Assembly (NCBI GenBank): GCA_030427905.1 | Contig: JAUICL010000012.1 | Coordinates: forward strand, 1 to 53,690 | Reading direction: 5' to 3' | DNA length: 53,690 bases | Source of the DNA: Bacteroidia bacterium | GTDB taxonomy: Bacteria; Bacteroidota; Bacteroidia; Flavobacteriales_D; Cryomorphaceae | The notes under the pieces: model-generated | What the model was told of the DNA's origin: nothing | The model's database searches: none | The model's input: the letters and a program-made list of their open reading frames with translations, nothing else | Part shown: piece by piece, positions 8,609-16,104 of the stretch | How the letters are laid out: each line of letters starts with the position of its first letter | How positions within the stretch are numbered: position 1 is the stretch's first letter | Made by a program: the position numbers and the translations under genes

Positions 8609-9804
8609 ATTTCACGAAATTCATAAGGGGTTTGTACTATGCTAGAAATTGCATCAGAAGCAGGATACCCATAAATATTTCCTTCTGAAATTTTCAAAGC
8701 ACCCGGAACCGTTAGCCAATCCCTAATCGTTTCGTCTGTTCTTAAAAACAATACTAGGGAATAATTTCCTTGCTTGAGGAACTGATTAATTGTGAAAACG
8801 TATTTCTTGTTTGAATCCAATGTATGAATTGAAAGGCCGATGAATTTGTTCGACAAATGATGGATAGTAGTGCCTAGACTATCTTGAATGGCTAAGCCAA
8901 AATCAGCATCAGTAAATACCGATTGATCCTTCTGAGTTAGCTCAAGGGTGAATGAAACCTTATCTCCAGGCAGAAACTGGGGAGCATTGAACTCAAGTGA
9001 ACTGAAAATTACTTTCTGGTCCCCCCTTCGTTCTTTAATTTGAGTAAGGTCTACTCTTTGAGCGTTATGCAAATCTGCATTTACATATTGTGTAATTGTC
9101 TCATCTACAGAACCAATAAAATTTAGCTTCCCTTCTTTAATGAGCATGCCTTTGTGACATAAGTTTTTGACAGCTTGCAGATTATGACTCACGAACAAGA
9201 GGGTTTTGCCACTTGCACTGACTTCTGTCATTTTATCGATGCATTTTTGTTGGAAGGCTGAGTCACCCACAGCCAGGACTTCATCTATTACCAGAATTTC
9301 GGGCTCCAAGTGAGCGGCTACGGAAAAGGCCAGTCGGAGTTGCATTCCAGAAGAATAGTGTTTAAGTGGGGTTTCGAGAAAGGCCTCTACGCCAGAGAAG
9401 TCGACGATGGCGTCGAATTGCTTTTTTATCTCGTCACGACGAAGACCTAGGATGGATCCGTTTAGGTAAATGTTTTCGCGCCCTGTGAGCTCTGGGTGGA
9501 ATCCAGTCCCTACTTCCAAAAGAGATGCCAACCTACCCCTAAGGGTGATTTCGCCTTTTGTGGGTGGGGTAATCTTGGAAAGTATCTTGAGGAGGGTGGA
9601 TTTACCCGCTCCGTTTTTACCGATGATGGCCAGGCTATCGCCCTGGTTAACTTCGAAATTGATGTCTTGAAGTGCCCAGAAGGATTCTTTTTTTGATTTG
9701 CGAAAGTTTTGGAATAAGTTGTCTCGGAGGCTGAGGTATTGTTCTTTTTGCGCACCCCGAGCATATTCTTTCCAAATACCTTTTACTTCAATAATGGGCT
9801 TCAT
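8605..9804 (-). CDS. wzt: Polysaccharide ABC exporter ATPase (Wzt-type) with C-terminal domain
   Basis: A 399-residue ATPase for export of a finished polysaccharide. The nucleotide-binding domain has Walker A GKNGAGKST (residues 62-70), LLEVGTGFHPELTGREN typical of O-antigen/teichoic-acid exporters, the ABC signature SSGMQ (151-155), Walker B ILVIDE (170-175) and the switch His in FVSHN. Residues about 245-399 form an extra beta-rich domain like the carbohydrate-binding domain of E. coli O8/O9a Wzt, which recognises the modified end of the chain. It sits 8 bp downstream of its permease. In sampled 60-base stretches, the DNA for the first about 180 codons is roughly 50% GC, and the rest about 40%, suggesting exchange of the specificity domain. 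Confidence 0.92.
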   Translation of the reverse strand: MKPIIEVKGIWKEYARGAQKEQYLSLRDNLFQNFRKSKKESFWALQDINFEVNQGDSLAIIGKNGAGKSTLLKILSKITPPTKGEITLRGRLASLLEVGTGFHPELTGRENIYLNGSILGLRRDEIKKQFDAIVDFSGVEAFLETPLKHYSSGMQLRLAFSVAAHLEPEILVIDEVLAVGDSAFQQKCIDKMTEVSASGKTLLFVSHNLQAVKNLCHKGMLIKEGKLNFIGSVDETITQYVNADLHNAQRVDLTQIKERRGDQKVIFSSLEFNAPQFLPGDKVSFTLELTQKDQSVFTDADFGLAIQDSLGTTIHHLSNKFIGLSIHTLDSNKKYVFTINQFLKQGNYSLVLFLRTDETIRDWLTVPGALKISEGNIYGYPASDAISSIVQTPYEFREI

Positions 9805-9812
9805 ATGGATCC

Positions 9813-10631
9813 TTATGCGAGGTCAGCAAAATAAGCTTCCGTACGGCGAAAATAGAATATCCCGATGATAAAAAGGCAAATACCCGAGACAATACTCACC
9901 GATACCAAGGTCATATCCAAGGGTTTTTGGACGAGTCCATAGCGTATAATGGAGATGGGGGCATACATGGGGTTGAGCGCTAACAGCTTCTGGAGCCAGG
10001 GGTAGTTGGCGAGCATGGAAACAGGGTAAATGACAGGTGTTAGGAAAAGAAGGACCTGAATCATAAAGGGAACGATGTATCGAAAGTCTCGGTATTTGAC
10101 ATTGATGGCAGCGATTAGAGTACCCGGACCGAAAGTAGAGAGCACAGTGAGAGTGAGAGCGAGAGGTATTAGATAAAGTGCTGCCCATGAGAAGGAATAG
10201 TCGTAATAAAGTACGAGGCCGAGGTAGACGATAAAGGCCATGATGAAGTCGAAAACTGCGACCAAGATGGCGCTCATGGGTATAACGAGTCTGGGGAAGT
10301 ATATTTTCTTGATGATATTGGCATTGGTCACCATGGAGTTGGCCGCTCCAGATAACCCTGTTGAAAACACATTCCAAAGCATTAATCCCGAAAAAGCGAA
10401 TAAGGGGTAGGGAATACCATCGCTAGGGACATTCAGGGCTTTTCCGAAAAAGATGGAGAAGATGACCATCATGACGAAGGGTTGGAGAATTGCCCATGCA
10501 AATCCTAAAAATGTCTGCTTGTATTTTACTTTAATATCCCGCCAGGTAAAGAAGTAGAATAGCTCCCGGTAAGACCAAAGCTCATTGAGGCCTAAGCTAA
10601 GTTTTGATGGAGGGGTGATCTTTTGTTCCAC
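9813..10631 (-). CDS. wzm: Polysaccharide ABC exporter permease (Wzm-type, ABC-2)
   Basis: A 272-residue inner-membrane permease with about six hydrophobic segments. The N-terminal block YRELFYFFTWRDIKVKYKQT and FLGFAWAILQPFVMMVIFSIFFG are diagnostic of the ABC-2 O-antigen/teichoic-acid exporters. NANIIKKIYFPRLVIPM, ALNPMYAPISIIRYG and LLFLTPVIYPVSML are further family blocks. It forms the channel with the ATPase encoded 8 bp downstream. No flippase (Wzx) or polymerase (Wzy) is seen in the window, which fits export of a chain completed in the cytoplasm. It begins 43 bp after the end of the upstream GT4 gene. Confidence 0.95.
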   Translation of the reverse strand: MEQKITPPSKLSLGLNELWSYRELFYFFTWRDIKVKYKQTFLGFAWAILQPFVMMVIFSIFFGKALNVPSDGIPYPLFAFSGLMLWNVFSTGLSGAANSMVTNANIIKKIYFPRLVIPMSAILVAVFDFIMAFIVYLGLVLYYDYSFSWAALYLIPLALTLTVLSTFGPGTLIAAINVKYRDFRYIVPFMIQVLLFLTPVIYPVSMLANYPWLQKLLALNPMYAPISIIRYGLVQKPLDMTLVSVSIVSGICLFIIGIFYFRRTEAYFADLA

Positions 10632-10674
10632 AGTGGCAAAGCTAAAAGAAATAGGTAGTTATCAATTCGTTTTT

Positions 10675-11811
10675 TTAGGTCAAAAAGGTAGCGTCCAGAA
10701 TACTCTTGAATTGTCCTTTATACTGGACATTCGAATACCTTTTGGAGTAAACTCTCTTGGCATTTAAACCCATTCTGTTTCTAATCTCGCTATCTAAAAG
10801 ACCTTTAACAGCTTCAAGTAGCGATTCAGCTGTTTTCTCGACGATTAAGCCAGTGGCATTATGTTCGACAATTTCAGGAGTAGCTCCACTATTTAGACCT
10901 ATAACTGGTACGCCATGGAGCATGGCCTCCAGATTTACACGACCGAAGGCCTCATGTTCTGACATGTTAATCAAGATATCGAAAGAATTGAATATTCGAT
11001 TAACGTCGTTGACTCGTCCATGAAAAGAAACATTCGATTGCAGGCTATTGTCCTCAACCATTTTGAGCATTTGGCCCTTAATGATAGTATCACCGTCGCC
11101 AAAAAAATGCAACTTTAAGTTCAAATTATTTAAGTGTGGTCCTAGGGCTTTTAACGTGAATAGCTGATTCTTCTTCGGGTGGATTAGGCCAACTACTCCG
11201 ATATGAATTTGCCCATCTACTCTTTGAATATTGGTATCTACTGCTTCATCGATCGGGTTGTGAATTTGGATGATATTTGGATGATGCCCGAATCGACTGG
11301 CAATCATCTGTTTGATATAGTTGCCCGGAACCAATATTGTAGTTGATTGACGGAAACTTTTATCAGCGGACTTCTTTGAATCATAAGTTCTATGGTAGTG
11401 ATCAAAAATATTCTCTCTGAAGTGCCAAATGTGCGGGATGTTGAGGTGTTCCGATAAGAATGAACCTAGAAGGGTGACGCTGGAATTAGAGTATATTAAA
11501 TCTGGTTTTGAGTTTTCAATTCTACGCAGAAGCTCATTTTTCTGAGAATCTCTAAATCGAACCCTCCTCTTTTTTGCAAGTTGGGATTTAAGGTTTGTTG
11601 GATCGAAAATATCTACTTCAAAAGGGTTATTGATGAAAGGGATCTCCAGCTTAATTAAGCACTCAGTCAATGGGCCTATTTCTGGGACAAGAACAGTAAA
11701 CCGATACTCCGCTCTCAAAAGTTCTAAACTCTTTAAAAGTGATTTGTTTGCACCATACAGCTTACTGTAATGTGTTACTACTAGTATACTCTTCAATGTT
11801 ATGTCTGACAT
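10675..11811 (-). CDS. Glycosyltransferase family 4
   Basis: A 378-residue GT-B enzyme. The N-terminal half has VVTHYSKLYGANKSLLKSLELL, a variant of the acceptor-domain start. The C-terminal half has HIGVVGLIHPKKNQ (the KK-containing phosphate-binding block), FHGRVNDVNRIFNSFDILINMSEHEAFGRVNLEAMLHGVPVIG with a clean E-x7-E motif, and SGATPEIVEHNATGLIV. It lies 9 bp downstream of the SGNH protein gene and 43 bp upstream of the permease gene. Cytoplasmic; probably adds a sugar to the exported chain. AT-rich like its upstream neighbours. Confidence 0.92.
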   Translation of the reverse strand: MSDITLKSILVVTHYSKLYGANKSLLKSLELLRAEYRFTVLVPEIGPLTECLIKLEIPFINNPFEVDIFDPTNLKSQLAKKRRVRFRDSQKNELLRRIENSKPDLIYSNSSVTLLGSFLSEHLNIPHIWHFRENIFDHYHRTYDSKKSADKSFRQSTTILVPGNYIKQMIASRFGHHPNIIQIHNPIDEAVDTNIQRVDGQIHIGVVGLIHPKKNQLFTLKALGPHLNNLNLKLHFFGDGDTIIKGQMLKMVEDNSLQSNVSFHGRVNDVNRIFNSFDILINMSEHEAFGRVNLEAMLHGVPVIGLNSGATPEIVEHNATGLIVEKTAESLLEAVKGLLDSEIRNRMGLNAKRVYSKRYSNVQYKGQFKSILDATFLT

Positions 11812-11820
11812 AAATAAAGA

Positions 11821-12741
11821 CTATGAGTCCACGAAAATGGTCTCTACAAGCATCCTGTTATATTTGTGTACTCCACTCTGATTCAAGTGGTGGGAATCCA
11901 TGAAGTCAATTGAATCTTCAAGTGCAATGATCGTATTGAAATCGTAATACTCAAAGTTTTTAACTACCGACTCAAATGTTTCAATGTTTCTAAAACTTTC
12001 ATATTTTTTTTTAGTGACAGGAGCAAAAGTCATTATTAGGCGTATTCCTCTTTCTTCACAGATTCTTTTAATTGATTCGATGGCGCTGAGTTGAGAATCT
12101 AAAATTTCAATTTCAAAAGAATCAATTCTATCATTCACTCTCTTTTCAGAGTTGCTTTCAACAAATCCTCCAGTGATATACGAATCTTTTGCCTTGTGTC
12201 TATTTTCTTTAAACTCATTTTTTATCCCGAAATATTGATAGAAAGATGAAAGAACAAATGTGTTGAACGTAAGTGCATTTCTTTCATTAAGTACAAGTTC
12301 AAATGATTGAATATCATTTGTATCATTCGAAACAATATCCAGAGTTGATTCGACACCCTTGCGGCAAAACAAAGGCGGATAAACGTCCAGTATAACTGAT
12401 TTAGGCTTGAATATGTCGACATACCTCCTAAGAATTAGTTCGGATTGTCTTGGAGTTTGAGCGCTTGTTCCTAGGTTAAAGGAAGAAATGCCGTAGCTTT
12501 CGAGAATTCTTGGATCTATACCTCTGTAGGCGTGGGATGACCCAATAATCAAGGTATTAACAGCTCTATATATTTTAGCCTCTTGAAATCTTGTGAATGA
12601 ATGGCCAGTACCTCCTAGCCGATACTGAATGTTCTTTGTTAAATGTGGTTTATAGGATCCGAAATAAAGTATGGTGCCGAGATAGATTAATGCAGAGAAG
12701 TTTAAGAAAAGAGAAAATCTAAGAAGTAAAGAGAAAAGCAT
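11821..12741 (-). CDS. Membrane-anchored SGNH-like O-acylation partner
   Basis: A 306-residue protein with one N-terminal membrane segment (residues about 5-27) and an exported domain. LIIGSSHAYRGIDPRIL (about residues 64-80) resembles the nucleophile block of SGNH-type proteins such as DltD, AlgX/AlgJ and PatB. SFNLGTSAQTPRQSEL follows, and SIDFMDSHHLNQSGVHKYN near the C-terminus supplies a D-x-x-H pair. Its ATG overlaps the stop codon of the MBOAT gene (TAATG), a classic pairing in which the MBOAT protein passes an acyl group across the membrane and the SGNH protein transfers it to a polysaccharide. Substrate unknown. A plain lipase/esterase role is less likely given the neighbour. Confidence 0.78.
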   Translation of the reverse strand: MLFSLLLRFSLFLNFSALIYLGTILYFGSYKPHLTKNIQYRLGGTGHSFTRFQEAKIYRAVNTLIIGSSHAYRGIDPRILESYGISSFNLGTSAQTPRQSELILRRYVDIFKPKSVILDVYPPLFCRKGVESTLDIVSNDTNDIQSFELVLNERNALTFNTFVLSSFYQYFGIKNEFKENRHKAKDSYITGGFVESNSEKRVNDRIDSFEIEILDSQLSAIESIKRICEERGIRLIMTFAPVTKKKYESFRNIETFESVVKNFEYYDFNTIIALEDSIDFMDSHHLNQSGVHKYNRMLVETIFVDS

Positions 12742-14189
12742 CAGAATTGAAAATAAATGAATGGAGCATGATCTGACTTAACAAATAAACCAATAAGTAC
12801 CATAATTAATGAATATATAAGCCATCTTAAAACAACCGGATACTTTTTTATGGTGCGCTCTAAAGCAAACTCTTCTTTCTGAGTGATCCATTCAGTTAGA
12901 ATAAACAAGAAAAGTGTTATCAAGAGAAATTTATTCTCGATAAAAAACTGTTCAAAATCGGTAAAATAAAAGTGTTGAATTGATAACATGGTGTTCAAGT
13001 ATATGATGGAATCTGACAAGGAATCCGATCGAAAAAATATCCATGCGAGCGTTACTATTGAATATGTCAATACCAGTCCAAGTATGCTCTTAAGGAATTT
13101 TCCAAAGAATCCCTGAAATTCATATCTCCAATTGTCACTTCTTTTTTCAGATACTAAATAGAGCGCAAAAAACACAGCATGAATTACTCCCCACATTACG
13201 AAGGTCCAATTTGCCCCATGCCAAATTCCACTGACAACAAATACTAAAAAAATATTTCTTAAAGTGTTTTTAAATGAAAGCCTATTACCTCCTAGTGGGA
13301 TGTATAAATAGTCTCTGAACCAAGTTGACAATGATATATGCCAACGACGCCAGAAATCAACAATGTTGGTGGCAAAGTAAGGTGTTTTGAAATTCTGCAT
13401 TAAAGAAATCCCGAAAAGCCTGGACGTACCAATGGCAATATCTGAGTAGCCTGAAAAATCACAATATATCTGAAAAGCGAACAATGATGCAGCGGTGAAA
13501 AGCATCGGTCCCGAATAATTTTCTGGAGAATTAAAACAAGCATCCACTAAATCACCCAAATTGTCAGCTATGACAACTTTCTTAAAAAGGCCCCATAGAA
13601 TCTGTCGTAGGCCGGTTTTAACCCCATCTAAATCAAAGTGTTTCTGCTTGTTGAATTGCGGAATTAGATTGCCTGCTCGCTCTATTGGCCCTGCCACTAG
13701 TTGAGGAAAATAGGCTACGTAACAGAGAAAAGTGATTGGATTTCGCTCAGGTAAAATTCGCCTCTTGTAAACGTCAATAGTATAACCCAAAGTTTGAAAG
13801 GTATAAAAACTAATGCCGACTGGGAGAATGATATTTATTGTAGAGTCATGTATCGGGCTACCAAATAGTCTGAATACTTCTTGAAAAGACTCGAGAAAGA
13901 AATTAAAGTATTTAAAGAAAAAAAGGAGACCTAAATTGGCAAAGACACTAATAAGTAGCAGAATCTTTCGTCGATTGGTTGCGCTTAATTGACCTATTTT
14001 TAGTGCTATAACATAATCAGCTATTGAACTGAAAACGATAAGTCCTAAAAAACGGAAATCCCAAGAAGCATAGAATATATAGCTTGAAATGAGCAGTAAA
14101 ATTCTGCGCTGTGATGTTCTTTTTAAAAGCCAATAAGTGACGAATACCACCGGCAGGAATAAAGCGAATTCAAAACTATCGAACAGCAT
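12741..14189 (-). CDS. MBOAT-family O-acyltransferase (AlgI/DltB/PatA-like)
   Basis: A 482-residue multispan inner-membrane protein of the membrane-bound O-acyltransferase family. Diagnostic blocks are ILPVGISFYTFQTLGYTIDVYK, CYVAYFPQLVAGPIERA, FQIYCDFSGYSDIAIG, FWRRWHISLSTWFRDYLYIPLGG and the catalytic-His block VVSGIWHGANWTFVMWG. Length matches AlgI-type proteins. It starts 27 bp after the upstream glycosyltransferase gene. With the SGNH protein encoded next it should O-acetylate, or otherwise O-acylate, the surface glycan in the periplasm. Confidence 0.95.
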   Translation of the reverse strand: MLFDSFEFALFLPVVFVTYWLLKRTSQRRILLLISSYIFYASWDFRFLGLIVFSSIADYVIALKIGQLSATNRRKILLLISVFANLGLLFFFKYFNFFLESFQEVFRLFGSPIHDSTINIILPVGISFYTFQTLGYTIDVYKRRILPERNPITFLCYVAYFPQLVAGPIERAGNLIPQFNKQKHFDLDGVKTGLRQILWGLFKKVVIADNLGDLVDACFNSPENYSGPMLFTAASLFAFQIYCDFSGYSDIAIGTSRLFGISLMQNFKTPYFATNIVDFWRRWHISLSTWFRDYLYIPLGGNRLSFKNTLRNIFLVFVVSGIWHGANWTFVMWGVIHAVFFALYLVSEKRSDNWRYEFQGFFGKFLKSILGLVLTYSIVTLAWIFFRSDSLSDSIIYLNTMLSIQHFYFTDFEQFFIENKFLLITLFLFILTEWITQKEEFALERTIKKYPVVLRWLIYSLIMVLIGLFVKSDHAPFIYFQF

Positions 14190-14216
14190 CTTGATTCTAG
14201 CTAACTTCTTTCACGG

Positions 14217-15137
14217 TTATTGTTTGGATAAACCAATCACCTTTTTCATCCGGTCTCTTAGCTTCTTTGCGAAACTTTGCCCAGAAGACGGATTTTGTTG
14301 AGTTGCCATGTGCAATGAAATATCAAAGGCATCATCTGGCTTAACAGGTATTTGGATTGAAGTATCTATCGTTTCGGTTTGTACTATTTGATTTTCCCAG
14401 AAATGTGGTTGATCAAATGTATGAGTTGCGTTTGGGTTAAAACCGATATTCTCGATCAAATTTGCTTTAGGAATTATAGAAAGTCCGTGATTAATTATTC
14501 TGGAATAGGTGAATTGGTAGTCCCAAGTATCGACTTTACCTTCAACGACCGCTTGAACAGTCGCAATTCTTTTGGCAGCAAGTTCAGGATGGAGAGCTTG
14601 TTTTATTAGCTCCTTTCCTGACCCATCATTCCAAGTAGACAAGTCCTTGTCATGTTTACTCCATGCTCTTCGCCATGAAGCCCAGCCCCAAACCGATCCA
14701 ATTTTACTGAAGAAATATTCATTATTCCCCCATAGTGACAACAAATTGTTGCCACAGATCATCCAAACTTTTTCATTGTACTGGTATTTCGTAAGAAGAT
14801 CAGAACAAAACCTAAAGAACGGTCTCTGGACTATGATGTCATCTTCAAGGATTATTCCCATTTCTTCATTCTCAAAGAACCAATCAAGCGCTTCATTTAC
14901 TGCTCTACCGCAGCCTTTGTTTTCTGACCTAATCAAGTAATGCGTTTCACATTCCCAATCGATGTTTTTCACAATTTCAATGACTGTGGCGCAAAGTTCT
15001 TTGTCCTTATCATTTCTTGGGCCATCTATTGCAACATAAAGCTTATTTGGCTTTTCTTTTCTGATGCAATCAAATGATCGTTTCGTTTCAGACGGCCTAT
15101 TAAAGGCAATGAATAATATTGGGGGCTTAAAATTCAT
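14217..15137 (-). CDS. GT-A fold glycosyltransferase (nucleotide-diphospho-sugar transferase)
   Basis: About 306 residues from the preferred start. It begins MNFKPPILFIAFNRPSETK, followed by KLYVAIDGPRNDKD, SENKGCGRAVNEALDWFF and the metal-binding ILEDDI, then SVWGWASWRRAWSKHD. This pattern is seen in a family of bacterial GT-A enzymes distantly like the GlcNAc-transferase I (GT13) fold. The ATG at 15137 starts 4 bp after the stop of the upstream gene. ATGs at 15152 and 15188 would add residues that overlap that gene and precede the first beta strand, so they are less likely. Donor unknown. Confidence 0.85.
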   Translation of the reverse strand: MNFKPPILFIAFNRPSETKRSFDCIRKEKPNKLYVAIDGPRNDKDKELCATVIEIVKNIDWECETHYLIRSENKGCGRAVNEALDWFFENEEMGIILEDDIIVQRPFFRFCSDLLTKYQYNEKVWMICGNNLLSLWGNNEYFFSKIGSVWGWASWRRAWSKHDKDLSTWNDGSGKELIKQALHPELAAKRIATVQAVVEGKVDTWDYQFTYSRIINHGLSIIPKANLIENIGFNPNATHTFDQPHFWENQIVQTETIDTSIQIPVKPDDAFDISLHMATQQNPSSGQSFAKKLRDRMKKVIGLSKQ

Positions 15138-15141
15138 AGGA

Positions 15142-16047
15142 TCAATAAGCATAGAAATCACCAACTTTCGCTCTTGTGCTATGATCAAGCAATTTAAGCA
15201 AGTCTTGATTATCAGAACGAAAATAATTCTTTACGATAGGCTCAACACGCTGCAAGTCGGAACTTTGTCTTTTTGCTTTTTTCCGATATGCGGTAAACAC
15301 TATCAAAGATTTAAGTATTGATGGTAGAGGAATCTGTATAAGCGCATTCTCAATCATCTTCTTAGCAAGGGCATCAAATTCGAGACTCTTATTAACCTTG
15401 TTTTGGGTAACTTTTGCAAGATCAATATCTATTGAAGTTTCTAAAAACGTTTCAAGTACTCGCTTAAATTCATGGCTATCTGCAAGGAGAAGCTCATAGG
15501 GCAGAACAAAGACGTTTGAGAAATGCTTTTTGTAAAGAGATATTATTCCCGAATAGTTCAAGAACGCCAAGTTCAAGTAATCTTCATTCGTATTGAAGCA
15601 CTGACTGTCAAGTGTAAACTTTTCGTCTTTTTGGTACTTTTTCTTCTGATACCATATGTAGTCTCCAATAGTTTTGGTTCCTTTTCTGGCCCCTTTCACC
15701 CATTGGTTATGAAGAGATTGAACGATATCCCATTGATTTCGAACTACAATTAAAATGCGGGCATCTGGATATGCCTTTTTGAGGCTAGAGCAGACCTGGC
15801 TTCGATTTACCCCACCGAAAATCGGCTTGCCAACCAACCCTTCGTCAGATATCAGTAGCTTTGACTCAGGACCATCTTTAATCTGTAATTTTTGCATGCT
15901 TGGATCAGCGTACTGCATTTGATTCCAAGCTTCATCGTGTTGAGTGTATGGAGGAGTGAGATATGTGTAGCCTTCTAGATTCGAAAAGACTTGCCGTTGG
16001 ATTAAAGTTGAAGCTGTTTTCTGGAAACCAATATGAATATATGTCAT
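15142..16047 (-). CDS. Sulfotransferase-family protein
   Basis: A 301-residue protein and the first gene of the long minus-strand operon. The N-terminus YIHIGFQKTASTLIQRQVF matches the PAPS 5'-phosphosulfate loop of sulfotransferases (usually HIG-x-x-K-T-x-T). ILIVVRNQWDIVQSLHNQWVK is the 3'-phosphate-binding block with the conserved Arg and Ser positions. There is no signal peptide, so it should act in the cytoplasm on a nucleotide- or lipid-linked sugar. It is separated by 56 bp from the divergent T9SS cargo gene. The exact acceptor cannot be predicted. Confidence in the fold is good, in true sulfation moderate. Confidence 0.75.
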   Translation of the reverse strand: MTYIHIGFQKTASTLIQRQVFSNLEGYTYLTPPYTQHDEAWNQMQYADPSMQKLQIKDGPESKLLISDEGLVGKPIFGGVNRSQVCSSLKKAYPDARILIVVRNQWDIVQSLHNQWVKGARKGTKTIGDYIWYQKKKYQKDEKFTLDSQCFNTNEDYLNLAFLNYSGIISLYKKHFSNVFVLPYELLLADSHEFKRVLETFLETSIDIDLAKVTQNKVNKSLEFDALAKKMIENALIQIPLPSILKSLIVFTAYRKKAKRQSSDLQRVEPIVKNYFRSDNQDLLKLLDHSTRAKVGDFYAY

Positions 16048-16104
16048 CGTGTTTTTGGAAATTCAAATTCCGTACTTTTACGAAAGCTAAGTGAAGCAAA
16101 CTTA
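16048..16104. promoter_or_regulatory. Divergent promoter gap between glycan operon and T9SS cargo gene
   Basis: On the minus strand, 16104-16097 reads TAAGTTTG, a full match to the Bacteroidota -7 element TAnnTTTG, giving a leader of roughly 40 bases for the operon starting at 16047; no good -33 TTG is seen. On the plus strand, TACTTTTA at 16073-16080 is a one-mismatch -7 element, with TTTTTG 15 bases upstream. Both are tentative. Confidence 0.3.

Noticed and set aside
9823-10377. 184-residue minus-strand open frame overlapping the permease
   Set aside because: It is an out-of-frame shadow of the wzm-type gene, which has clear ABC-2 family motifs in its own frame.
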